In this document: positions 7,522 through 14,785 of the stretch, piece after piece
Layout of the letters: each line of letters begins with the position of its first letter
Numbering within the stretch: position 1 is the first letter of the stretch
NCBI GenBank assembly: GCA_905373785.1
Contig: CAJPUK010000035.1
Location: forward strand, 1 to 17,041
Source of the DNA: an uncultured Johnsonella sp.
GTDB lineage: Bacteria; Bacillota; Clostridia; Lachnospirales; Lachnospiraceae
Direction: 5' to 3'
Length of the DNA: 17,041 bases
Program-made: the position numbers and the translations under genes
Notes under the pieces: generated by a model
What the model was told of the DNA's origin: nothing
Seen by the model: only the letters and a program-made list of their open reading frames with translations
Database searches by the model: none

Positions 7522-7912
7522 TGAAAATTAGAAAATTAGTTTCAGTGTTATTGGCTGTATCTTTAATGATATAGCCAATAACTGTATCAGCTTCCACTGG
7601 TTCTATCTCTACACCAAGAGTAGATATACCTAGACCAGGAGGATGGTCGGGTAATGTGGATTTAAACAGACTGGCAGCTACCTATAGTAGATGGGGATGG
7701 AGAATAATAACATTTGGTGATACAAGACCGATTGTGGAATCTAATGTACAGCCATTAGAGGGGGAATACTCCAAGTTTATAAATGATACCTTCGATAAGG
7801 GGACGGAAACGAAATCTATGATTTCAACAACTCTATTATCTATCCAAGTTTAGAAATAATAACCCCGATAAGGATACAGTGTAGCATTACCTGCATTGGA
7901 AATTTTTTATAA
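7521..7912 (+). pseudogene. Decayed secreted-protein gene with an amber stop and a frameshift
   Basis: ATG 7521 overlaps the transglutaminase stop (TAATG) and opens a clear signal peptide, MKIRKLVSVLLAVSLMI, which is interrupted by TAG at codon 18 (7572-7574). It then continues as PITVSAS and a mature part including PRPGGWSGNVDLNRLAATY. At the G4 run 7799-7802 the frame breaks: adding one G would continue into GDGNEIYDFNNSIIYPSLEI and end at TAA 7910-7912, giving about 130 codons in total. As it stands the frame stops at TAG 7853. Two independent lesions point to a true pseudogene rather than one sequencing error. An internal GTG at 7656 could only make a fragment without export signal. I do not recognise the family. 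Confidence 0.7.
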
Positions 7913-7946
7913 TTACCGTACTGTAGGGAATCCGTAGAGTGTGGAT

Positions 7947-8144
7947 GATGAACTTTTTTGCAACTCAATCTTTGTAGCGTTTAGCCTTTTCGATAAAGCG
8001 AGTTACAAATTTCATAGGCGAGGACTGTTTGAGCGTCAGCTCGCCCGGTTTTTGGCGAGCAAGCGAGTTCCGCAGCCTGTGTAAAATTTGTCGAAGCTTT
8101 GAGAAAGGGCTGCGGGTAAGATTGAGTTGCAAAAAGAGTTCATC
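7947..8144. mobile_element. MITE-like element with 26-27 bp terminal inverted repeats
   Basis: The left end GATGAACTTTTTTGCAACTC (7947 on, through 7972) and the right end (8118-8144, finishing GCAAAAAGAGTTCATC) are near-perfect inverted repeats bounding about 198 bp. Internally, CCGCAGCC pairs with GGCTGCGG and ACAAATTT with AAATTTGT. A central GGCGAG / CTCGCC / GGCGAG trio can form either of two hairpins. The element is visibly GC-richer than its surroundings and has no credible gene. I see no clear target duplication. Non-autonomous mobile element is the simplest reading. Confidence 0.65.
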
Positions 8145-8157
8145 CTATACCCAACCA

Positions 8158-8203
8158 ATGTCAGGCATCAAAAAGCCTTTTCCTGACATATATTTATTTT
8201 TTA
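8158..8203 (+). terminator. Probable intrinsic terminator
   Basis: ATGTCAGG (8158-8165) pairs with CCTGACAT (8182-8189). An inner AAAAG-CC-TTTT helix extends the structure, and a T-rich tract (TATTTATTTTTTATT) follows. It would stop read-through from the secreted-protein set and insulate the noncoding RNA promoter just downstream. Confidence 0.65.
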
Positions 8204-8232
8204 TTGCTTTTTAATAATAATTGTGTTATAGT
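8204..8232 (+). promoter_or_regulatory. Promoter of the structured noncoding RNA
   Basis: TTGCTT (8204-8209) and TATAGT (8227-8232) are 17 bp apart, with a TG one base before the -10 box (extended -10). The start site would be near 8239, just before the first hairpin of the RNA. Confidence 0.6.
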
Positions 8233-8543
8233 TTTTAGCGTATGGAATATAGAGATTAAAACAGGGGGGTTAAATCCCCCTTATACAATAATCGAGCTAT
8301 AATAATAGTAGAGTTTCCATGCAAATATTTTTTTGACCACCCATAAGGGTTAAGGCCATACGGACAGCCGGGTCAACTGCCGATTGGCAACTTTAGTTGC
8401 CTTATTGATTGAGTTAAAAGCTCGAATTTTATAAGTTGGTTACTTTATAAACCATAGTGCCGGAAGGCACATCAACTTGTGAAACGGTCAATAAGAGTAG
8501 TAAAAGTAAAATGTTTGCTATATAGACTCTCATACTATTATTA

Positions 8544-8565
8544 TCACAACTTTTATTAGTTGTGA
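8544..8565 (+). terminator. 3' hairpin of the noncoding RNA, possibly an early terminator
   Basis: TCACAAC (8544-8550) pairs with GTTGTGA (8559-8565) around an 8 nt loop. The tail GTTTATATATGTTTA is only moderately T-rich, so this may be part of the RNA or a weak first terminator. Confidence 0.4.
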
Positions 8566-8587
8566 GTTTATATATGTTTATGACCGC

Positions 8588-8616
8588 AAGCAAGTGTGAA
8601 AACACTTGCTTTTTTA
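8588..8616 (+). terminator. Strong intrinsic terminator of the noncoding RNA
   Basis: AAGCAAGTGT (8588-8597) pairs perfectly with ACACTTGCTT (8602-8611) across a GAAA tetraloop and runs straight into a T6 tract (8610-8615). Confidence 0.85.
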
Positions 8617-8685
8617 GTGCAAAAGACGGGAGTAAAGTTCTCAGATAAGCAAGCTGATTCTAATGATTTTTTATAAATTGACTTA

Positions 8686-8714
8686 TTGACAGACAGTACG
8701 GCAAAAGATACAGT
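8686..8714 (+). promoter_or_regulatory. Candidate promoter of the polyamine operon
   Basis: TTGACA (8686-8691) and TACAGT (8709-8714) are 17 bp apart and would give a leader of about 225 nt before speA. An alternative pair, TTGCGA (8788-8793) and TATAGT (8812-8817) with an 18 bp spacer, would give a leader of about 125 nt. I see no compelling riboswitch fold in the 8617-8946 stretch. Confidence 0.4.
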
Positions 8715-8946
8715 TTTGCTTATAAAAATCTCTAAATATTTGTTAAGTTATTTTGCAGAGTTTTCACTCGGAAAAACACATAACGTATTGCGACTTCAAT
8801 GCAAGCTCTACTATAGTTTAACAATTGCAACAAAATAAGTACGATCAGCAAATACTAAAAACAAAATTTTTAAGATGAATTAGAGAACAATTAAAGACCT
8901 AAACATTTGCAAGAAATAAAAAAAACACTAAAACTTGGAGGCGGCT

Positions 8947-10404
8947 ATGGATCAGAGCAGAGCACCAATACATGAAGCATTGGAGAAATTTAGAAAAAAA
9001 AGGGTAGTACCCTTTGATGTGCCGGGGCATAAAAGAGGCAGAGGCAATAAAGAACTAAAAGACTTTTTGGGAGAGACCTGTGTAGGCATAGATGTAAACT
9101 CTATGAAACCGCTTGATAACCTTTGCCATCCGGTATCTGTAATAAAAGAAGCGGAACAACTGGCAGCGGAGGCATTTGGGGCGGCACATGCCTTCCTGAT
9201 GGTAGGAGGTACGACCTCGGCAGTGCAAAGCATGGTACTTGCCGTATGTAAAAGGGGAGATAAGATAATACTTCCGAGAAATGTACACCGCTCGGTTATA
9301 AATGCCATGGTACTTTGCGGTGCCGTACCGGTGTATGTCAATCCGGATGTAGACCAAAAGCTTGGAATAGCCTTGGGTATGAAGGTCTCACAGGTTGAGG
9401 AGGCAATAAAAGAAAACCCGGATGCGGTGGCAATATTTGTAAATAACCCTACCTATTACGGTATATGCTCGGACATAAGATCCATAGTGAAACTGGCGCA
9501 TGACAATGATATGTATGTGCTTGCAGATGAAGCACACGGAACACACTTTTATTTCGGAGAGAATTTACCTATAGATGCAATAAATGCAGGTGCGGATATG
9601 GCAGCGGTAAGTATGCACAAATCCGGAGGCAGCCTTACACAAAGCTCTATACTTTTAATAGGTAAGGAAATGCATGAGGGCTATGTAAGACAGATCATTA
9701 ACCTTACACAAACCACCAGTGCATCATATTTGCTTTTATCAAGCCTTGATATATCCAGAAGAAACCTTGCACTGCGTGGAAAGGAAATATTTGCACAGGT
9801 AATGGATCTGGCGGAGTATGCCAGAAAAGAGATATCAAATATCGGAGGTTATTATGCCTATTCTTCTGATATGATAAACCACGACAGCATATATGATTTT
9901 GATAAAACCAAACTTTCTATTTATACTTTGGATATAGGACTGGCAGGTATAGAGGTGTATGACAAACTTAGGGATGAGTACGATATACAGATAGAATTCG
10001 GAGACATGGGCAATATCTTAGCCTATCTTTCAATAGGCGACAGAAAACAGGATATAGAAAGACTGGCAAGTTCCCTTGCTGAGATAAAAAGGCTTAACAG
10101 CCGAGGAAAGGAAGGGCTTATGCCTCACGAGTACATAAGTCCGGAACTGGCGGTATCCCCACAGGCGGCATTCTATGCGGATAAGGAGCAGCTGGATTTA
10201 CAGGAAACATCAGGCAGGATCTGCTCGGAATTTCTTATGTGTTATCCGCCGGGGATCCCTATACTTGCACCCGGAGAGATGATCACGGATAGAATACTTG
10301 ACTATATTATATATGCCAAGGAAAAGGGTTGTTCAATCACAGGACCGGAAGATCCCGATATTAATAAATTAAATGTATTAAAGTTACCTATACAAATGTT
10401 TTAG
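8947..10404 (+). CDS. speA: Orn/Lys/Arg decarboxylase family, probably arginine decarboxylase SpeA
   Basis: PLP-dependent decarboxylase of fold type I, probably converting arginine to agmatine because an agmatinase gene follows in the same operon. The start ATG 8947 has GGAGG five bases upstream; the in-frame TTG at 8935 overlaps that site and is rejected. The protein is 485 residues, close to the short Bacillus-type SpeA that lacks the N-terminal wing domain of enterobacterial inducible decarboxylases. Visible motifs are DVPGHKRGRG near the N-terminus, ADEAHG with D194 and H197 near the cofactor, and SMHKSGG with K225 as the PLP Schiff-base lysine. The family also includes lysine and ornithine decarboxylases, so specificity rests on the neighbours. 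It is the first gene of a five-gene operon and lies 13 bp from speE. Confidence 0.92.
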   Translation: MDQSRAPIHEALEKFRKKRVVPFDVPGHKRGRGNKELKDFLGETCVGIDVNSMKPLDNLCHPVSVIKEAEQLAAEAFGAAHAFLMVGGTTSAVQSMVLAVCKRGDKIILPRNVHRSVINAMVLCGAVPVYVNPDVDQKLGIALGMKVSQVEEAIKENPDAVAIFVNNPTYYGICSDIRSIVKLAHDNDMYVLADEAHGTHFYFGENLPIDAINAGADMAAVSMHKSGGSLTQSSILLIGKEMHEGYVRQIINLTQTTSASYLLLSSLDISRRNLALRGKEIFAQVMDLAEYARKEISNIGGYYAYSSDMINHDSIYDFDKTKLSIYTLDIGLAGIEVYDKLRDEYDIQIEFGDMGNILAYLSIGDRKQDIERLASSLAEIKRLNSRGKEGLMPHEYISPELAVSPQAAFYADKEQLDLQETSGRICSEFLMCYPPGIPILAPGEMITDRILDYIIYAKEKGCSITGPEDPDINKLNVLKLPIQMF

Positions 10405-10417
10405 AAGGAGGTAGATT

Positions 10418-11269
10418 ATGGAATTATGGTTTGCGGAAAGGCATACTCAAAATGTAAAATTTTCTATTAGAGTAGATAGGCAGTTGTATAGCGGTCAAAG
10501 CGATCATCAAAGAATAGATATATTTGAATCAAAGGAATTCGGAAGATTTTTAACACTGGACGGCTTTATGATGCTGACGGAAAAAGATGAATTTATCTAT
10601 CATGAAATGATTGCCCATGTACCTATGGCGGTGCATCCTAATGTTGAGAAGGTATTGGTAATAGGAGGCGGAGACGGCGGTGTGGTAAGAGAGCTTTGCA
10701 AATACCGTGATATCAAGCATATAGACTTGGTAGAAGTCGATCCCTTGGTCGTAGAAGTTTGCAGAGAGTATCTACCTTCCGTAGCTTGCAGGCTTGATGA
10801 TGAGAGGGTGCATATAAGGCATGATGACGGACTTAGATTTTTACGTTCCGTAGAAAATGAGTATGACTTAATTATAGCCGATACCACAGATCCTTTCGGA
10901 CCGAGCGAGGGGCTTTTTACCAAAGAATTTTACGGAAGCTGCTACAAGGCGCTTAAAGAGGACGGAATAATGATGAACCAGCATGAAAGCCCCTTCTATG
11001 AAGAAGATGCCATTACCACCCAAAAGATACATCAGCGTATCATATCAAGTTTTCCGATAAGCAAGGTATATCAGGCTCATGTACCCAGCTATGCTACCGG
11101 ACATTGGCTTTTCGGCTTTGCCTCAAAGGTCTACCATCCGGTAAGAAATCTGGACTCTGTAAGCTGGAATATGAAGGGTATAAGCACAAGATACTACACA
11201 ACGAATTTGCACAGCGGTTCATTTACCTTACCATACTATGTAGAGGAGTTACTTAAAAATGTTGAATAA
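10418..11269 (+). CDS. speE: Spermidine synthase family aminopropyltransferase
   Basis: Transfers an aminopropyl group from decarboxylated S-adenosylmethionine to a polyamine acceptor, classically putrescine to spermidine. The 283 residues match family length. An N-terminal beta domain contains LTLDGFMMLTEKDEFIYHEM (45-64). The Rossmann core has VIGGGDGG (81-88), LVEVDPLVVE with E106, DDGLRF (136-141) and ADTTDPFGPSEGLF (154-167), where D155 corresponds to the catalytic aspartate. WLFGFASK near the C-terminus is also typical. AAGGAGG precedes the start. It overlaps speB by 11 bp. No speD is visible in the window to supply the aminopropyl donor, and the operon also encodes the SAM-independent carboxyspermidine route, so the physiological product is uncertain. 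Confidence 0.93.
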   Translation: MELWFAERHTQNVKFSIRVDRQLYSGQSDHQRIDIFESKEFGRFLTLDGFMMLTEKDEFIYHEMIAHVPMAVHPNVEKVLVIGGGDGGVVRELCKYRDIKHIDLVEVDPLVVEVCREYLPSVACRLDDERVHIRHDDGLRFLRSVENEYDLIIADTTDPFGPSEGLFTKEFYGSCYKALKEDGIMMNQHESPFYEEDAITTQKIHQRIISSFPISKVYQAHVPSYATGHWLFGFASKVYHPVRNLDSVSWNMKGISTRYYTTNLHSGSFTLPYYVEELLKNVE

Positions 11270-12107
11270 TAATATAGAAACTTTTATAGCCTGTGACAAG
11301 CCTTATGAAGAAGCCGATATAGTTATATTCGGAGCTCCTTTTGACTCTACCACCTCTTTTAGACCGGGGACAAGATTTGCATCCAAGGCTATAAGGGGAG
11401 AAAGTTTCGGTCTGGAGACCTACAGCCCTTATCAGGACAAGGATCTTAGCGAGATAGCGGTTTTTGACAGCGGAGACCTGGAGCTTTGCTTTGGAGACAG
11501 TGAAAAGGCACTTGCGGCTATAGAAGAAAGAACGAATATTATATTAAATGATAAAAAAATCCCTCTGATGATAGGCGGAGAGCATTTGGTAAGCCTTGGA
11601 GCGGTAAGGGCGGCTTATAAGAAGTATCCGGATCTGCATTTGATACAATTTGATGCACATACCGACCTTAGAGAAGATTACCTTGGTGCAAAATTCTCAC
11701 ACGCCAGTGTAATAAGAAGGTGTCATGACTTTTTGGGAGACGGGCGCATACACCAATTCGGAATACGCTCCGGAGAAAAGGTGGAGTTTGAATGGGCTAA
11801 GGAGCATACCAATCTGCACAAATTCAACTTAAGCAAGCTTGAAAGCAGCCTAAGTCATATAAAAGGCTCTAAGGTATACTTTACCATAGATTTAGATGTA
11901 CTTGATCCTTCGGTATTTCCGGGAACCGGTACACCTGAGGCAGGCGGCATAAGCTTTCTGGAACTTTTAGAGGGCATAAGATTGGTTGCGGAGTATACCG
12001 ATATAATTGCCTGTGATGTCAATGAATTAAGCCCCATATATGACCAGTCAGGTGCTTCAACAGCCACCGCCTGCAAGGTTATAAGGGAGCTTTTGTTGGC
12101 AATATAA
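11259..12107 (+). CDS. speB: Agmatinase (ureohydrolase family)
   Basis: Hydrolyses agmatine to putrescine and urea in the cytoplasm using a binuclear manganese centre. All six metal ligands of the family are present: H109 in GGEH, D132, H134 and D136 in DAHTD, and D211 and D213 in TIDLDVLDPS. The 282 residues are the usual length and the substrate loop GTGTPEAGG follows. Agmatinase is favoured over arginase or formiminoglutamase by the adjacent SpeA and SpeE genes. The ATG at 11259 lies within the end of speE (11 bp overlap) behind GAGGAG, so translation is coupled. Confidence 0.94.
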   Translation: MLNNNIETFIACDKPYEEADIVIFGAPFDSTTSFRPGTRFASKAIRGESFGLETYSPYQDKDLSEIAVFDSGDLELCFGDSEKALAAIEERTNIILNDKKIPLMIGGEHLVSLGAVRAAYKKYPDLHLIQFDAHTDLREDYLGAKFSHASVIRRCHDFLGDGRIHQFGIRSGEKVEFEWAKEHTNLHKFNLSKLESSLSHIKGSKVYFTIDLDVLDPSVFPGTGTPEAGGISFLELLEGIRLVAEYTDIIACDVNELSPIYDQSGASTATACKVIRELLLAI

Positions 12108-12133
12108 AGCCAAATTAAGATAAGGAGATAAAT

Positions 12134-13336
12134 ATGTCAAGAGTATTAATAGTAGGTTGCGGAGGAGTTGCAAGCGTAGCAGTACATAAGTGCTGCCAAA
12201 ACTCCGAAATATTTACAGATATATGTATAGCAAGTCGTACGGTATCAAAGTGCGATAAGTTAAAGAGTGAATTGGAAGGAAAGACTAAGACCAATATAAG
12301 TACAGCAAGTCTTAATGCCGACAATGTAGACGAGATAGTTAAGCTTATAGAAAGCTACAAGCCTGATCTGGTACTTAATCTTGCACTTCCCTATCAGGAT
12401 CTTACCATTATGGAAGCCTGCCTTAAAACCAAGGTTGATTATGTTGATACCGCAAACTATGAGCCGGAAGATACCGCAAAGTTTGAGTACAGTTGGCAGT
12501 GGGCATACAGAGAAAGATTTGAAAAGGCAGGCATTACAGCTTTACTTGGAAGCGGATTCGATCCGGGAGTTACAAGTGTGTTCTCAGCTTATGCTATGAA
12601 GCATTATTTTGATGAAATCAACTATATTGATATATTGGACTGCAATGGCGGTGATCACGGCTATCCTTTTGCTACAAACTTTAACCCTGAAATCAATATA
12701 AGAGAAGTAAGTGCCAAGGGTAGTTACTGGGAAGACGGCAAGTGGGTTGAGACCGAGCCTATGGAAATCAAGCGTGTGTATGACTTCCCGCAGGTCGGAG
12801 TAAAGGATATGTACCTTTTACACCATGAGGAGCTTGAGTCATTGGCACTTAATATAAAGGGAATTAAGAGAATAAGATTCTTTATGACCTTTGGACAAAG
12901 TTACCTTACCCATCTTAAATGCTTAGAAAATGTAGGAATGACCTCCATAGAGCCTATAGAGTTTGAAGGTAAGCAAATAATTCCGCTACAGTTTTTAAAG
13001 GCTGTACTTCCGGATCCTTCCTCACTCGGTCCAAGAACCAAGGGTAAGACCAATATAGGCTGTATCTTCAGAGGTAAAAAAGACGGTAAGGAAAAGAATC
13101 TCTACATATATAATGTCTGCGATCACGAGTCCTGCTACAAGGAAGTAGGCTCACAGGCGGTTGCTTATACTACCGGTGTGCCGGCAATGATAGGTGCAAT
13201 GATGCTTTTAACCAAGACTTGGGATAAAAAGGGCGTATTTAATATAGAAGAGTTTGATCCGGATCCTTTCATGGAAGCACTTAATAAGTGGGGACTTCCT
13301 TGGGTTGTAGAGGAAAATCCTACATTGGTAGACTAA
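12134..13336 (+). CDS. Carboxy(nor)spermidine dehydrogenase, saccharopine dehydrogenase family
   Basis: A 400-residue NAD(P)H-dependent enzyme that condenses aspartate beta-semialdehyde with putrescine (or diaminopropane) and reduces the imine to carboxyspermidine (or carboxynorspermidine). The N-terminal Rossmann motif VLIVGCGGVA (4-13), SRTVSKCDKL for the cofactor ribose side, GSGFDPGV (139-146) and the C-terminal GLPW are characteristic of the LYS1-like CANSDH/CASDH group. The carboxyspermidine reading comes from the next gene (NspC-type decarboxylase) and from upstream putrescine synthesis. AAGGAGATA precedes the start, 26 bp after speB. The stop is followed one base later by nspC. True saccharopine dehydrogenase of lysine metabolism is much less likely here. 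Confidence 0.92.
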   Translation: MSRVLIVGCGGVASVAVHKCCQNSEIFTDICIASRTVSKCDKLKSELEGKTKTNISTASLNADNVDEIVKLIESYKPDLVLNLALPYQDLTIMEACLKTKVDYVDTANYEPEDTAKFEYSWQWAYRERFEKAGITALLGSGFDPGVTSVFSAYAMKHYFDEINYIDILDCNGGDHGYPFATNFNPEINIREVSAKGSYWEDGKWVETEPMEIKRVYDFPQVGVKDMYLLHHEELESLALNIKGIKRIRFFMTFGQSYLTHLKCLENVGMTSIEPIEFEGKQIIPLQFLKAVLPDPSSLGPRTKGKTNIGCIFRGKKDGKEKNLYIYNVCDHESCYKEVGSQAVAYTTGVPAMIGAMMLLTKTWDKKGVFNIEEFDPDPFMEALNKWGLPWVVEENPTLVD

Positions 13337-13337
13337 G

Positions 13338-14489
13338 ATGGCAAGTATATATGATATAAACACTCCTGCCTTTGTAATTGATTTGGATAAACTTAAAACT
13401 AATCTTTGCTTATTAAAATCAATTAAGGAAGAAACAAAGGCTAAGATACTTTTGGCACAAAAGGCGTATTCCTGCTTTTATACCTATCCTTTGATAGCCA
13501 AGTACCTTGACGGAACAACTGCCAGCGGTATATATGAAGCAAGACTTGGTTATGAGGAATTCAAAAAAGAAGTGCATATTTTCTCACCTGCATATAAGGC
13601 TAAAGATATGGAGGAAATAGTTAAAATAGCAAAGCATATAGTATTTAACTCCTTTTCTCAACTTACTTTATACGCAAGGCTTGCCAAGGAAAATAATTGC
13701 GAGATAGCTCTTAGGATAAATCCGGAATGTTCCACACAGACGGAGCATGAGATCTATGATCCTTGCAGCAGCGGCTCAAGACTTGGTGTAAGGATAGCCG
13801 AGTTTGAGAAGGCACTTGAAAGTAAAGAGGGTAGGGAGCTTTACTCCATGCTTGACGGACTGCATTTTCATACTCTGTGTGAGCAAAACTCGGATGACCT
13901 GCATACGACTTTGCAGGCTGTAGAACAAAAGTTTGGAAAATATTTACCCGACATGAGGTGGCTTAACTTCGGCGGAGGACATCATATTACAAGAAAAGAT
14001 TATGATGTGGAACTTCTTAAAAAGTGCATAGCTAAAATGAGGGATAAGTATAATTTAAGCATATACCTTGAGCCGGGAGAGGCGGTAGTCTTAAATGCCG
14101 GCTACCTTGTAGCTACGGTGATAGATGTGGTCGAAGCTGACATTCCGGTCGCAATACTGGATACCTCGGCTGCCTGCCATATGCCTGATGTTATAGAGAT
14201 GCCTTACAGACCTCCGCTTAAAGACTCTTCCCTGCCGCATGAGAAAGAATATACTTACAGACTTGCAGGACCCACCTGTCTTGCCGGTGATGTGATAGGA
14301 GAATATTCATTTGATAAAGCTCTTAAAGTAGGAGATAGACTTATACTTGAAGATATGGCACTGTATACAATGGTTAAGACCAATACCTTTAACGGAATGC
14401 CGCTACCTGACATAACTGTTATGGAAAAGGGTGAGTGCAGTCTTATAAAAAGTTTCTCTTATGATGATTTTAAGATGAGACTTAGTTAA
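13338..14489 (+). CDS. nspC: Carboxy(nor)spermidine decarboxylase
   Basis: PLP enzyme of the alanine-racemase-like fold type III that decarboxylates carboxyspermidine to spermidine. The 383-residue protein has the PLP lysine K42 in LLAQKAYSC, GLHFHTLCE (174-182), the phosphate-binding FGGGHHITRKDYD (211-223), EPGEAV (245-250), DTSAACHMPDVIEMPYRP (275-292), and GPTCLAGD (311-318) with C314 as the residue contributed by the partner subunit of the dimer. It starts one base after the dehydrogenase stop and has only a weak Shine-Dalgarno sequence, so it is probably translated by coupling. It completes the SAM-independent spermidine pathway and ends the operon. Confidence 0.94.
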   Translation: MASIYDINTPAFVIDLDKLKTNLCLLKSIKEETKAKILLAQKAYSCFYTYPLIAKYLDGTTASGIYEARLGYEEFKKEVHIFSPAYKAKDMEEIVKIAKHIVFNSFSQLTLYARLAKENNCEIALRINPECSTQTEHEIYDPCSSGSRLGVRIAEFEKALESKEGRELYSMLDGLHFHTLCEQNSDDLHTTLQAVEQKFGKYLPDMRWLNFGGGHHITRKDYDVELLKKCIAKMRDKYNLSIYLEPGEAVVLNAGYLVATVIDVVEADIPVAILDTSAACHMPDVIEMPYRPPLKDSSLPHEKEYTYRLAGPTCLAGDVIGEYSFDKALKVGDRLILEDMALYTMVKTNTFNGMPLPDITVMEKGECSLIKSFSYDDFKMRLS

Positions 14490-14530
14490 TGTTTATTGTT
14501 ACGGATATTAAACATAGCCTTAAGATAAAT

Positions 14531-14618
14531 AAGGGGCTGTCGCATTAAGAACAAATATACTTTATATAGTTGAAAACACTGTATAAAATATTATTTGCCG
14601 TTTATGCGACAGCCCCTT
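14531..14618. repeat. Palindromic element with IS-like ends, also a likely terminator of the polyamine operon
   Basis: AAGGGGCTGTCGCAT (14531-14545) and ATGCGACAGCCCCTT (14604-14618) are perfect 15 bp inverted repeats around a 58 nt AT-rich loop, followed by TATTATT. The GGGGCTGTCGCA sequence resembles transposon termini, so this may be an 88 bp miniature element. As RNA it would form a strong stem near the end of nspC and could terminate transcription on either strand. Confidence 0.7.
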
Positions 14619-14785
14619 TATTATTGAATACAACAAAACAATAATTCCTTAGTCTAAGAAGCCTTATGCTTTAATCACTAATTAAATATATTTCTGTTAA
14701 AAATCACGCCATAAAGAGATAACAATATCATCAAGTTTAACGGCAATCTCACCTCATATCTAAGCTGTTTGATATCGTGTCCTAC

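Larger units (their letters stand above)
8239..8616 (+). ncRNA. Structured noncoding RNA, likely raiA-motif RNA
   Basis: A region of about 380 nt with no credible gene but dense complementarity. A leading GGGGG/CCCCC hairpin (8265-8280) is followed by nested long-range helices: AATAATAGTA (8301-8310) with TACTATTATT (8533-8542), GCAAATATTTT (8321-8331) with AAAATGTTTGC (8508-8518), and TTGACC (8333-8338) with GGTCAA (8486-8491). Inside are CCC-ATAA-GGG (8340-8349), GGCAAC-TTTA-GTTGCC (8386-8401), AAGTTG/CAACTT (8433-8438 with 8473-8478) and GTGCC-GGAA-GGCAC (8457-8470). The GC-rich core around 8340-8385 (GGGTTAAGGCCATACGGAC, then AGCCGGGTCAACTGCCG) matches my memory of the raiA motif of Clostridia, an RNA linked to sporulation and aggregation. 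The structure is seen directly; the family name is recollection. No raiA gene lies next to it. Confidence 0.75.

Noticed and set aside
8029..8214. A 61-codon open frame beginning MSVSSPGFWRASEFRSLC
   Set aside because: It lies mostly inside the MITE-like element, crosses its end and the following terminator hairpin, and has no ribosome binding site. Such frames arise from the repeat sequence itself.
8239..8616. tmRNA, RNase P RNA, SRP RNA or 6S RNA
   Set aside because: I see none of the hallmark sequences or the tRNA-like ends of these RNAs, and the multibranched GC-rich core does not fit the simple 6S hairpin.
8952..9357. Two minus-strand open frames over speA
   Set aside because: They are antisense to the conserved decarboxylase frame with no independent support.
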